From Parapristionchus giblindavisi (lineage: Eukaryota > Nematoda > Chromadorea > Rhabditida > Diplogasteridae), in NCBI GenBank assembly GCA_943737045.1, contig CALSFV010000206.1, positions 1,521,501 to 1,585,500 on the forward strand: a stretch of DNA of 64,000 nt. Reading direction: 5' to 3'. Under the pieces are notes generated by a model. It did not search any database. It saw only the letters and a program-made list of their open reading frames with translations, and was not told where the DNA came from. Shown piece by piece: positions 46,642 to 58,691 of the stretch; within the stretch, counting starts at the first letter, position 1; every line of letters begins with the position of its first letter. The position numbers and the translations under genes are program-made.

Positions 46642-49600
46642 ATGGAAACGGTGGCTCAACTAGAGAAGAAAAGAGAGTCGGTGAGATTTTGTGAAAAATA
46701 AATAAAAGCTAAATATGTCTACCATTGCAGTTGAATAAGATACGCATGAATGGTGAGACGTACGTCAGTAATATGTCCACGAAACAGTTCACGGTTCTCC
46801 GCTCTTATGAATGTCTTGAAGAGAGTTGCTGTTTGGATGGTTGTTTCATGACAACTGCGAGGTATGTATGACATATACTATTCCCTGGAAATTTTTTCCT
46901 TCCCGTGTCACTTACATTGGGCACGTCATGTACAAGTTTCAACTTGATATCTCAATTGACGCCAATATCACGCCCGTCACGAGAGTATTGAGATAAAATG
47001 GCTATTCTTCGGAATGAAGCAAAAATGGTGAAATGAGTTAGGACCATTTTTAGACATCTCTAGGCTTGCCCTGCCACCCCCCCCCCCTCAAGACTTATTA
47101 TGCAATTTTCATTTTGGGGCTTAATACATAGTAACCACATTGAAAAATACGCTCCAGATACTAGGCTACCTCATGATACTACGCTTTGAGCAGTTTTGCT
47201 TGTTCATTTTGTGTAGTACGCTTCAAAACTTGGTCGATTTCGCTGTTTTCACTCAATTTATTTATTTACGTTCGAATTTTCCACAATTTTTAATATGTCG
47301 TCATTACGATTCCGATACTATTCGACGCATCGGACACTAGACTTCCTCCTGATACTGCGCTTATTGCTGTAACGCGTGTCGCAATTGTGCAACAGGCTAC
47401 AAAACTTAATCGACTTCGCTGTTTTCACCTAAATCGTTTATTTTTTTTCCCAAAATTTATGCAATTTTTGAAATGTCCTCATTACGATTCCGATACTATT
47501 CGACGCATCAGACACTAGACTTCCTCCTGATACTGCGCTTATTGCTGTAACGCGTGTCGCAATTGTGCTGCGGGCTGCAAAACTTAATCGACTTCGCTGT
47601 TTTCACTCTAATTATTTAGTCCACATCGAATTTTCCTCAATTTTTGAAATGTCTTCATTACGATTTCGATACTATTCGACGCTCCAGACACTAGGCGTCC
47701 TCAGGATACTACAGGTGATGATGTATTGCTTGTCGCAATCGTGAAGCATGCTGCGATAATTAGTTGACCGTTCCGGTTATTTTTGTAGAAATAAAGCATT
47801 TATGTAATGAGGAAATTGTCTTTTATTGTTTTTTCTCGTTCCTCATCACTCATTAGTCGTTTCGTGTAGTAGCCGACCCTTTTCTCGGTACAAACTACAA
47901 GACTCCCAAGCGCACTATCTAGCTGGAACCTGCTCTCACACTCACTCTCACTCTCTCTCATCTCCTCTGCGTGTCTGATCTGGCCTGACTGTCTGTGTTC
48001 TAGCACAGATACCGTAAAAATAAAAGAAAACACAAGTAAGAGATTGTATGGAATTGTAGGAGATTCTTCCATATTTGTCCTTATTTTACAATTCACTACT
48101 TTCTGTGTTAATTTTTAGGTAAAATGACATTATAGTTTCATTCAGAGATGTCTGACCAACACAATTAAGAAAGAAATAACAGATTTGAAATTCATTGAAA
48201 AATTTGGATTTCCTAGTAGTTCCATTTTTGATGTAGATAAAGGTCTGTGATTAGTGTTAATCCTAAGCAAGTGCTCAAAATTTTCACTGTCGAGGGAGAT
48301 TGAGCGAAAGAATGTACTTAAAATGGAAGGGTACATGAAAACCTTACAAAACTATGTGGTTGTAAAGAGGATCAAATTCTAAGATTTTGTTCTTTTTTTT
48401 TCTTGGGCTTCCTAATGCGTCGTTGCATTTGCCGTACATTCTTACGCCGTAATCTCCGCCGTGACGACGGATACGCGGCGGAGGGGGTATGGCGTTGGCA
48501 CGTAAGGCCAATGTAACGATGGAAAAGGACCGAAAATGTGTTTAGAAAAGTGCACTGCCATGAGTCGTACAATTTTAATTTTCAGGTGCGCCATTGACGA
48601 TATTCGCTCGTCTATTCTTTCGTCTATTCCCCCCAATACTCCTCTCACACCCTCTCGTATATTGGATGCTGCACGGTCTTTTATGCAAGCAAGAACGACA
48701 CTCCAATCGGATGGAACGAGGATTTTGAGTAGTCCATATTGCTCTTTAATGCTCTCTCGAATCGTGGGAATGTCATTCAATCGGTATTGCTTTTTAAATC
48801 CTCATCTAGCAATCATTGCTTGAAATGATAAATTGATTGATTGATTGATTGATTATTATGTTTTAGATTCTCAGTTATTCTCGAGCAAATACGAAAAGGA
48901 GAGTCATGTAGTCGCACAACGACGAGAATAAAGTTCTCCAAAGATTCTACGGTAGACGCTCTTGCTTTTGTTAACGTCCATGTTGGTGCAACTGGACAAC
49001 CAAGTCCTACATCGGGGATTCTCCTACCAGTTACATCACGGCGGAAGTGAGTCGGAATTTTAATACAATTTATTTTTAGGAATTTTTAATTTATAGAGAT
49101 CTTCTTCGCGGACACGGAGCACAACTCTCAACCGCAATTGTGAAGGAGCGTGAAGGATTGGCACTCCATTTCCGCACAGTTAGTTATTTATTCTATGCTG
49201 TTTGGATTCTGTCGTTCTTTGCTCTTTTTTTCCTTTTATGATAAATACCCCCTCCCCGCTCTCTAAAGCATACATGGGCGCAGACATGGGGGTACTCCTC
49301 TTGTAAAATTTGATAAAATGCCTAATTTTGGAGTGTTTAGGATCTTGATTGGAATCCCCTGATCGGTCATAAAATGGATGCGGTAGGTTATTGTTGTCAA
49401 CCATTGTTGATGGTTACGATAACTGCTTACCGTATCGATTTGCGGGACAATATATTTCTCATGTAAGATGCACATTGACTGTATTCATGTGTCCACCTCG
49501 ACCGATATCATAGAGACTCTTTCGAAAAAAAAAAACAAATCTAATATGTGGTTTTGGCTTTGGAATGTATTTACTCATCTAAATTCCGTTCGGGAGTAAG

Positions 49601-52600
49601 GTGGTTCAACCCGGTTCATTGATTAAATATCTTTTTTTTGTAATAAGATGAGTTCTTCCCTAATATGCTATCTAGCGCCCTTACATTCGTTATCTTCTTA
49701 TTGTATAATTTCTAGTTTTTTTACCATTTACTCTCCAGTCTCCCAGCGCATGGGTTAAAGACTTTATCTTCTTTTTTTTTCAGTACGACTCGCATCTGAG
49801 ATGTAATAGCTGCAGTGGATTTAGAGACGCTATGAAGAAAGAAACTGATAGGAACGAATTGATTTCAATTCAAGAGAAGCTTAAGCTACATAAGAATCAT
49901 GTAGAGTAAGTCATCATCAGGGTTGTGAGGAGAATACATTTCGGTGGAAAATCGGAAAACTATATTTTCCGATTAATGGGACCCGCAACGAAAAATTAGC
50001 TTGCTCTTATAAAGAAATTATTTGAATTCTGCTGGGGTGGTATTCTTTCAATTTCGGTAATGCCGATAAAACTAGGAAGTTGCCAGATCTCGCGCTTCAG
50101 ATCACTTAATTCGTTCAGAATATTTTTATTTTTTTTTCACTTATTTTTATGATTGGAAGGCATCAGATAAGTTATATGATCTCAACTTGATTTGCTTGGC
50201 AGATACCTAGACAACAAAAACTGGCTATATGATGTGCGGATTTTTTTCACAAAACATTAGTTCATTACTTTTATTTGTTGTTTACTCGTGCTTAAGACGT
50301 GAGAGAATAATTGTTGCTACCGCTGACGAATTGTCGAGACAGTATCCACTGGAGTTCACTGCAATGAAATGTGATGGTGCATCAAAAGATGGATACAAGG
50401 TAAGAAAAACAATATGACACGCTTTCCAATTTTTCGTTGTTTTCAGCTTCCAGCTTTGAGGCATCGTCCGAAAAGTATGGATGATGCGGCACGTCCTGGA
50501 GTATCACTATTGTCTTTTCAATTTGCTCAATGTAATGATTTCGTAAATCTTCATCATTTGAAGTCCCACACCCTTGTCGCGTTCGCAAATTCAAATTTCG
50601 AGTTTCCACTGTCGTAAAATAGTTTCCTCTATTTCATTATTTTATGCGATCTTAAAAAAAGTCGGCTGTTATGTAAATTTATTGTGAAATCCGTGATCGT
50701 TTTCATTTTGGATGTTTGTGAAAGTGTGAAACAACTGTTTGGGCAAGAAGTCTGGTGTAGCCAGCTTGAATAGCGTGATTTTTAAAATTTTTTTATTCAT
50801 TTAGAAAAATTCATTGCACACTTTGAATCTTTATTATTGGCGAAAAAGATGGCGATAGTAGTAAAATTACGTTTTAAAGAAAAAATTGTGAAGACAACAG
50901 CCCTGATCTATGCATTACTTTCACATAATTGCAGTGTCTGAGAAGCATAAATTCGCGCAGTTCGATTTCGTCAATGTGTTCAATGCCCACAATGATCACG
51001 ACGGTTGCTACATTATTTCCGCTCTCTTGAAAAGCCTGGTGGAGGTATCTATTTGCATTTGGAGTTAAAATAGGCTTGTTTAACTTCTTAATTTCAAATG
51101 ACAAGAAGGATATCGTGGGACGAACGTGGTTTATTACAATGGATAATGCGAGGTGCAATAAATCGGACAAAATGTTTGGCTGTCTCGGATACCTTCTTGA
51201 AAATATTCCAGGTCTTAAGAAGGTAATAAACAACTTACCAATACATCTTTTCTTCTAATTTGTTTTTTTCGCACGTCACGTGCATCAGGCCTTGGCCTTG
51301 TTCTCTTCATATCAAATGACAATAGCATGACTGAAATCAGTCTTCTGTGCTGATTAGGAATCCTTTTTTAAAAAAGTCGCCCAATCGAGCTGACAAGCTT
51401 CAAGATAATCGATGTTGAAATCCATATTGCCACAGTTTTCTTTTGCTGATTTTGCTGTTGTCAACATCACACGTTTAAGCTTGCTTGTCGGAGTAGAATG
51501 CTATCGATCGAGGTTATTCTCTCATTAATCCTTCTTCGTGCGCTCTTCTATGCCGTTAAAAGGCCTCTGTGCGTCTTATTTGTGAAAATCGTTTTAGTTT
51601 CACTCATTTTGTTGTTAAAGTTCACACATGCTGATAAGATAAATTGTGTCCTATTTTCTGGTTTCGTCATCACAATAAATATTTCAATCTTTCGACAACA
51701 ACAAAATCAGCAAAAGAAAACTGCGCAAACGGGATCGAACCCCTGCCAGTCAAAAGTGAACGCAGAAACTTCACGTACTACACAGGCTGTTTTTTTCTGA
51801 AGGGTGATAGATCAACTAAGGGATGCATGGGAATTGTTTGAGTAGTTGACTAGACGAATTGTCGAATCAATTTGACGAATTTCGTCATCGATTGGGCTCA
51901 CACATCTCGATCCCCTTTAAAAGTTGAGGGTATAGTATACTAAGTCGAACGCGCAGATTTCAGGTACGTTTTCAAAACCTCCCGGTTCGGTAGGCCACGG
52001 GACTTGAAGGTTATAGGAGGATATTCTCCAGGCAATTTTGCCATTTTCCAGCGCGCTACAAGCACCAATGTATGCCTTACGATCTATCGAGTGACAAGGA
52101 ACGACTGACTATGAGTGTGACCCAGAGAAAGATGGAGAGGAAGATGGTAGGAGTAACCCTAATGGAGAAGCAAACGAATACGAGTGATCACCAACTTACG
52201 CGACTGGGCCCAAGAGAGATTGATACGCAAGGCACGGTGGACACTCAAAGTACGGGTATATGGACACGGAACAGTGGAGTCGTGCGATGATGCGATTGAC
52301 CCTCTACAACTGGACCCGCCCCCAAGAAAGCTTCCCGCCGATGGAAGTGTTTTTGCATCTTTTTTGAAAACTCTAGTCTGTCTGAAAGTCTGTAGCGTTT
52401 TTGGGATGCCTATTTGGCAGATTTTGGAAAAGGATTTGAAATCAGCACGTTCGTCTTAAAGGGACGGTAACCGAACCCGCTCGATCGTTACTTCAACCGG
52501 ACACTTACCATTAGACTATGTGTGTCAGTTGAAGGTGCAGTTATAAGGCGTGAGATAAGGCTTGATGGGATCTGTATATGGCGATTTGCATATAGCAAAC

Positions 52601-55600
52601 TAAATTATTGGTGTGACATGCAAAACTATTATGCAAAATTACTTTTCAATCAATGTCAGGCAACACATCGTATGTCGTTGCAGAGTTATCGTTGTAAGAC
52701 GCCAATTTTAGTTTCGCGGAATTCGAAACTGGTTTTCCGGACTTTTTTTTCAAGGGGGTTACTCTCCCTTTAATATACCCTTTTATTTTCGTCGAGATCG
52801 AGATATGTGAGTGGCGGCCATTCCATTGTCATATAATGAGAACAAGGTCAAAGCATCCTCATGTCAGATTGTCCTCTTGTACCCGCAAGTGGGACATTCG
52901 CATACCTCAATCGACGGCCACTTCGGTGTGTTCCACTCTATGCTAAAGTCGATTGACTTGTACACACCTTCGGGTTGGTTAGATTTTTTGCTGAATTTGG
53001 TACTATAATTTTGACGTTTGTAGATGTCTGTGAAGCTTTGAATAAAATAGGAAATACTAAGAGTATCATGCGTGTACAGATATTCAATCTGTGGAAGGAG
53101 TTACGCGTACACACGTTGAGCTACAGGAATAGGGTCACGAATCACTATTTCGAACTCATTAGAAATAGTGATGGAGGTGAAAACTTCTTCTTCCCGGTTG
53201 TTTAGGTGATGGTGAGAATGAAATGAAAGTACTCTCTCTCTTTAATTCCAATACTCTCTATTTCTAATCCAGCGGCAATGCCCGCCAACGTATGGTAGCC
53301 AGAAAGAAGAAGTTCCCGAATTTTATTTCGCATTTATCAATGTTCCCAAAATAGCTCTTATTATACTAGTACATTTTGTAGTGCGCTGCACCATAACACT
53401 TTCACTAACACTGAAATGAAATTCATTCATTCGAACCTATTTATTTTCGTGAAAAGACCGGGTTGAGTCGATAGGCGAATCAAATCATGTGTAAATTCTT
53501 CAGAAGCCGTGTTCAGTTCACGCGCTCATCTACGATCAGCTCCTATTCCCTCCTGCTCCGGTGATGCCCTTCCAGTAGGAAACATTGATGAAATCGTTCC
53601 CGATACAGAGGAGATTAACGAATTACCTGTTTTCCAGGTAATACATGAAAGCGAACTACTTAACCTTAGCATATACGTTAGCATATCAAAATTCTAGAAT
53701 TTTGATATGCTAACGTAAAATTGTAAACATTTCACTGTGTACACTCACAGAAATTTCCCTTATATTTAAGGGAATAATTCCCTGGCTAAGGTACCCCAAG
53801 AGAATTAATCCCAGTTATATAAGGGAATTATTTCCCATACCTGTAAGGGAATTATCGCCTTACATTTAAGGGATTTGAAATAGATTTAAACAATAAGAAA
53901 AATTGGCAAAGTTGATTCACACTGGGTGGGAATCGAACATACGAGGTTCGGATCGCTGCATAACAGTCTTGCCACTAAGCCATGTGGACATGTTCGAACT
54001 CTCGTAAAACTTGATGATAGCTGTAGTCGGACGCGCTCATACATGCATTGGAAATCCCTTATATGTAAGGCAATTTGTTAAGGGAATAATTCCCTAGTAA
54101 AAATTGCCATACATATAAGGGATTGCGCGTAGATAAGGGAATTATTCCCTAAGGGAATCGCATTTCCAAAACTTCCCTTAGGGAATTTTCTGTGAGTGTA
54201 GTACTACATGGGGATAGATGTGATTCCCAGGGATATCCCGAAATCTCATTTCAATGCGGAAATCTGCTGTACCATATAACTGATAATAATAATTTTCTTT
54301 CCCTAGAGTTGCTCAACATTGGCTGCAAGACGTCGATTGAAGTTTGAAAATATAGAAGTGAATATGAATTCTGTAGATAATGGAATAAAGAAGTTGAGAG
54401 AATTGCTTACTGGATACTCTACTCAAGACATTCAACTACAATTGGATCAACTACCCCATCGTATTTCATCTACATCTGAAGGTATATATTCTTGGTCATA
54501 GTTACCATTCAAATATCCAATTTAAGGTACTCTGTCAGAATTGTGTAATGAAATCGATGGTAAGATTCATCGTGATGATGTACAGACAGGAAAAGATGAG
54601 GAAGATTCCATTTCATCTATCTTGAAACTTCGTGGTTACAAGATATCTGAACAACCACGGGCAATGGTTGCTTCTCAACAGAGGAAGCGGAAGGCAGCAT
54701 CGATCAAGAGCTGCCCGACGGAAGGTAATTGGGCTCTGTTCTACTTTACGGGTCCCATGGAAGTTTACCGGTCCCAAGAAAGTTGACGGGTCCCATGGAA
54801 GTTTACCGGTCCCAAGAAATTTTAACGGTCCCATAAAACTTTACCGGTCCCATAAAACTTTACGGGTCCCACGAAAGTTTACCGGTCCCATGGATCTGAA
54901 ATAATTTGTTTTTTTTTTCTGCATAGTATTTTTTCATTGCATTTTGATAGTAACAACTCAATTACTCATTAGAGTTCATAGTGCAATAAAGGCGATAGCG
55001 TCTAATTGATAGAGAGAGGTGGGGTGCCTATCTACATTTGAACAACTCATTGCTTCTTCAATCTCTCAATTACATGGCAAATGCTGCTATGGGCGTATAA
55101 ATGTACTCATTCATCCTATTACTGGCGCAGAGTAGTGAATGAAGTTATGAAAATCTTAGAGCGCTTACTTTTCCTGAATTTTCTACTCGTATGTTAACGG
55201 TAAATTATAATGGGACCGGTAAACTTTCATGGGACCCGTAAAGTTTTATGGGACCGGTAAAATTTTATGGGACCGTTAAAATTTCTTGGGACCGGTGAAC
55301 TTTCATGGGACCCGTTAACTTTCTTGGGACCGGTAAACTTTCATGGGACCCGTTAACTTTCTTGGGACCGGTAAACTTCCATGGGACCCGTCAACTTTCT
55401 TGGGACCGGTAAACTTCCATGGGACCCTAAAGTAGAACAGAGCCGGTAATTGTAGTGTATGATATTGTTTTCAACATAATGCATTTTATTTTAAAACTAT
55501 GAATTAAATTATGTATGTTTTTTTATGTACGTGTATGCACAAATATCATAGGTGGGCGCGTGAAAACGAATTCTTTTTGCACACAGCTTTTCCTTCCCTT

Positions 55601-55872
55601 GCGGGGCCTTGCGCATAGCTTTGCCTTTCTTTTTTTGGAAAATTTTCAGTCAAATCTGCAAAAAATGGCCATGCGTATAGCCTTGCCTTACAATTTCCCA
55701 GTTTGCGCACATCCTTTACCCCAGCGTGCTCACCTATGACAAATATACATTGAAACATCTCCAAAAGAATAAGTAGATTAAATACCGTGTACTGATGCTC
55801 TAATTTATGTTATTTTCCCAATCTCTTGACCTCTCTACTACAGGTTCTTCCGACTCATCGATTCTTCTTTAA
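46642..55872 (+). CDS. 16-exon transposase-like (DUF7869-type) protein
   Basis: Exons: 46642-46680, 46731-46861, 48586-48783, 48867-49046, 49097-49178, 49784-49905, 50297-50399, 50447-50531, 50935-51044, 51106-51222, 52868-52973, 53024-53176, 53504-53637, 54307-54481, 54527-54724 and 55844-55872. They total 1962 nt in one frame (653 aa). The N-terminal part has a Cys-rich segment (ECLEESCCLDGC) and HLRCNSCSGFR. A core follows with MKCDGASKDGYKLP, FITMDNARCNKSDK and PQVGHSHTSIDGHF. That D...DN...HxHTxID order is the pattern I associate with DUF7869-type RNase-H-like proteins of eukaryotic transposons. The C-terminal 200 residues are charged and contain a QRKRKAA nuclear-signal-like stretch. 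No terminal repeats bracket the gene, and introns carry MITEs, so it looks resident. Weak points: the start (an upstream exon is possible) and the exon 10 acceptor (ACAAG). Confidence 0.65.
47149..47810. repeat. 177-bp tandem repeat, about 3.7 copies
   Basis: Units start near 47149, 47326, 47503 and 47680, each containing CACTAGACTTCCTCCTGATA-like text, GCGTGTCGCAATTGTG, CTTAATCGACTTCGCTG and CATTACGATTCCGATACTAT. Units 2 and 3 are nearly identical; units 1 and 4 diverge. It lies within intron 2 of the transposase-like gene. Confidence 0.85.
48416..48518. repeat. Short palindromic MITE, CGTTACATT family
   Basis: Second copy of the family at 20866-20961: CGTTGCATTTGCCGTAC pairs with ACGTAAGGCCAATGTAACG, with GCCGTAATCTCCGCCG inside. 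It lies in intron 2 of the transposase-like gene, about 70 bp before exon 3. Confidence 0.65.
51726..51790 (-). ncRNA. tRNA-like sequence, degenerate
   Basis: On the minus strand, GTGTAGTACGTGAAG (A-box-like) and GGGGTTCGATCCCG (T-arm, stem pairs). Nearby TTTCTGCG gives a poor anticodon arm. It is in an intron of the transposase-like gene. Confidence 0.45.
52466..52520 (-). ncRNA. tRNA-like sequence, degenerate
   Basis: Minus-strand AGTCTAATGGTAAGTGTCCG and GCGGGTTCGGTTACCG have the spacing of A and B boxes. The T-loop consensus is imperfect. Confidence 0.45.
53675..53716. repeat. 42-bp perfect palindrome
   Basis: ACGTTAGCATATCAAAATTC and its exact complement meet at TCTAGA with no spacer. 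It sits in the intron after exon 13 of the transposase-like gene, 38 bp from the donor, and could hairpin in the pre-mRNA. Confidence 0.85.
53740..54200. mobile_element. TACACTCACAGAAATT element with tRNA-like core
   Basis: Termini TACACTCACAGAAATTTCCC and GGGAATTTTCTGTGAGTGTA. The subterminal parts are made of repeated AAGGGAATTATTCCCT-type palindromic words. A tRNA-like sequence occupies 53929-53993. It is inserted in the intron between exons 13 and 14. A partial copy is at 43880-44003. Confidence 0.8.
53929..53993 (-). ncRNA. tRNA-like sequence inside transposon
   Basis: Minus strand: ACATGGCTTAGTGGCAAGAC (A box/D-arm) and TGTTCGATTCCCACC (B box/T-arm), with GTTATGCAGC in the anticodon position. 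The 5' GTCCACA does not pair with the 3' end. Confidence 0.55.
54735..55443. mobile_element. GGCTCTGTTCTACTTTA element with 19-bp arrays, copy 1
   Basis: Terminal inverted repeat CTCTGTTCTACTTTA / TAAAGTAGAACAGAG. Both subterminal regions are tandem arrays of a 19-bp unit, alternating GGGTCCCATGGAAGTTTA and CGGTCCCAAGAAAGTT types: about 8 units at 54748-54899 and, inverted, about 11 at 55211-55428. The unique middle of about 310 bp is shared with the second copy at 61380-61787. It lies in the last intron of the transposase-like gene. Confidence 0.9.
55548..55738. repeat. ATAGGTGGGCGCG MITE, complete copy
   Basis: Same family as 36857-37048: ATAGGTGGGCGCGTGAAAAC to CAGCGTGCTCACCTAT, so the termini here are near-perfect complements. 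It lies in the last intron of the transposase-like gene. Confidence 0.8.
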
Positions 55873-56444
55873 TATGGAGAGAGGACAGATGTGCCAAGTA
55901 AGTTATCACCATTAATCTGTTCATTTTCATTTTTTGCTATTTATATAGTTAACTACCTAATTATGTACGCTACCATCGTGCGAAAACCGAAATCACCTAT
56001 CCCTTTTTTGCACTTAAATATAATACTCCTCAATATATTTCATGGTATAAATAAATAAATACGTGTAGTAACTGATTGATATGCAAACAAGTAGGTGGGG
56101 CGGGGTACCTGGAGCTCGATTCTACTGGGGGCATCGAATAAAAAATCAGCATTCCACAAATTTTTCGAAAAGCCCAAATTTTGCAAGGTGCACCCCATGA
56201 TGGCGCCCATGTATGATTACAATTGATCCTGGTGGAAATAAATGGAAAATGATTATCTTTGCTGTTCTTGAAATATAAATAAAATGACTAGCTAAAATCA
56301 ATTGTATTCGACCGCAGCACGCCCAGAGTAGTTAGTCGTTTAGTGGCAATCATTCCTCCCCAATTGGTTCTGTGCTTGAAAAAGTTCATTAATTTGTAAT
56401 TTGTAATTGTGACTAAAATCATCCTAAACCGTCTATCGTTGCAG

Positions 56445-58553
56445 TCATCTCCTGACCATTCCTCGTGAGCGTCGTGTAGTAATCGTCGAATCGTTGCTCG
56501 CACCATCTCATCGTCGTACGATCACTACCGTACTCCTTTATCAAGTATGACTTGATATGAATAAAAACATAAATTGTCAACCCCTTTTCAGATACGTTCC
56601 TCTGCTCATCGTGTGGGTGCTCATGTTCTACTTCCTCTATGACTGCTCATTGGCTTTTGTATTTGTATGGAGACGGGCGGATGGACGCTATGGAGGTTAT
56701 TATGTGGAATATTGTTTAATATAATAATTTATTTTTTATAAGATAGGCAAACGTATAATTTAACAATATAATCAAATATTTATTTTAAATAGTTTAATTG
56801 ATTAAAATACAATACCGCCTGCTGTTCATTGTCGCATGAATATGTACTTGTCTTGTGATGAACTTATTCAAGGATACAGCATTAATCATATTAATCAATC
56901 GATATCAGGCGCGGATTACGGTACACTGGCTGGTCTTGAGTGTGGCGGAGGTGGAGGTGGACTGGGCGGACGTGTATTGCTTGGATCGAGATTGAGAGAG
57001 GGTGCGACCGCTGCGTCGTTCTCATGGACATTCAGAAGCACCAAGGGTACGGTTGGTTGATTGGGTTACGGTATATATGGTTTTCGAAGTCGTTCATTAG
57101 GTTACTGTATGTTTGCTGGTTTTAAATGTTGGTTACGGTAGTTTCATCGCTCAAGTCCACTTGTTTTTGGATGTACTGGTATTATGCTGTTACTTTCCGA
57201 TTACTGTAGGTTTTATTCCGCACATTTTCCGAATACTGTATTTTTTATTTGACACTCACTGCCAAAAAAAATCGATATCTTTATAGATCGATACCGTATC
57301 ACGAACAAGGACGGTGAACTGAACAAGAGCACGTACTCGATCGTGATCGTGTTATATGATTTTGATTATATAAGAATACCAAGTTTCATAAGTTTTCATA
57401 ACTCCATGTTCGATTTCATTGTATTTCAGTGTTGTCTTCTCTGTCTCGTTCAATGGGCTCGTCTATCACTCACATCTCCGCTATCTGCACTAGTAGGCAC
57501 ATCTAGTATACTCTACGCTGCTCCACTACCCTCTACCATATTTTCAAACCAACAACAAGCACTCTGGAATTCCCTCATTCTAAGAGTACAGAATAGGTTG
57601 GACTAATCATTGGGTCAACTTTACTAATAGACCAAAAATATTTGAAGTACGGTAGTCACTGGGCGATTTTTAGCAGTACACCATAAATACGGTTATCATT
57701 GTAGATGCAAATTGATTGAACCCGCAGTCAATATTCAAGGAATCAAACGAGTGACCAAACTACACACTTCACCCGCTGTACACCTCATGGGTACTATATG
57801 TTGTAAGGTATCGATTAGTTATCATTATTGATTCATTTGCATTATTAGCATCATTATTTATTATTATTATTATTATTATTATTGCATTTACAGTGAATCG
57901 GCGGATCTCTCTCACATCGCTGACATCTATGCGAGAAAGATCATTGAGACGATACGCTGGTTCGTATCTTTCTTGTCTTACTTTCAAACGTTCGTCTCTA
58001 CGTCGTTATGATTTTGATGAATAGTGTTTTTTTTTTGTATTTGGAATAGTTTGATATATTGAGAAAGTTTTAATACCCCATTTGATGTGTAGTCATAGTT
58101 GATGGTCTCTCATGAGGGGACCTCTGGAATCATCAGGAATACCTATAATTCAAATATTTTTTTTGGATATTTCGGATGACAATTTGCACGAAAAATGAAT
58201 AAAATGATGTGATATTTGCTCGGCGCCAGTAATTTCTTTCGAAAATTGGTTAGGGCACCTATGATTTGCAAATTATTGTCCGCCCTATCGGTAGTCTTCT
58301 CAGATGATATCCAACACTAATGTTGTCTATTGATAATGTACTTTACTTTCAGTTGTGATACTACTCCAGATCGTGTTGTATTCCGTCGTCCCATTGGAGG
58401 ATCCGACTTTGATCCCAAGATGAGACTCAGCTATTCAATGATGTATAATATATTTATTTGAATTAATTTATTCACCTTTATCTCTCAAATATTAGTATTT
58501 ATTATGGTCGTGGACAGCCTGTGGGTTTTGTGCGATTGACAATTGTCAAATAA
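56445..58553 (+). CDS. TMEM231-like transition-zone protein (possible)
   Basis: Exons 56592-56695, 56909-57046, 57287-57348, 57430-57596, 57705-57802, 57894-57963, 58353-58442 and 58496-58553 join in one open phase, preceded by a probable first coding piece at 56445-56544 (IPRERRVVIVESLLAPSHRR). Features fit TMEM231, a two-pass protein of the ciliary MKS module: a first membrane segment YVPLLIVWVLMFYFLY, then GGRVLLGSR ... SFSWTF, DRYRITNKDGELNK (family has an RxxDGxxD-like turn here), and APLPSTIFSNQQQ. Total length is near 290 aa against about 316 in human. The join between the first two pieces is one base out of phase, meaning a missed splice site, a sequence error or a lesion. The identity is moderate. 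Confidence 0.45.
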
Positions 58554-58691
58554 TGATGACTTTCGTCATTGCTTTAATATTTATGAAATGATTAATTGCA
58601 TACCATTGATCAGATATGGAGGAAGGGAAATTAAAAACAAAATATTAGTGTATATCATTGTCAGTGTTCAATCTTCGTCGCGAGGAGGGAA

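Noticed and set aside
56445..56544. Actin-related protein 10/11 exon (ERRVVIVESLLAPSHRR)
   Set aside because: The resemblance to the Arp10 segment is local. The following exons do not continue the actin fold, and the downstream chain fits TMEM231 better.
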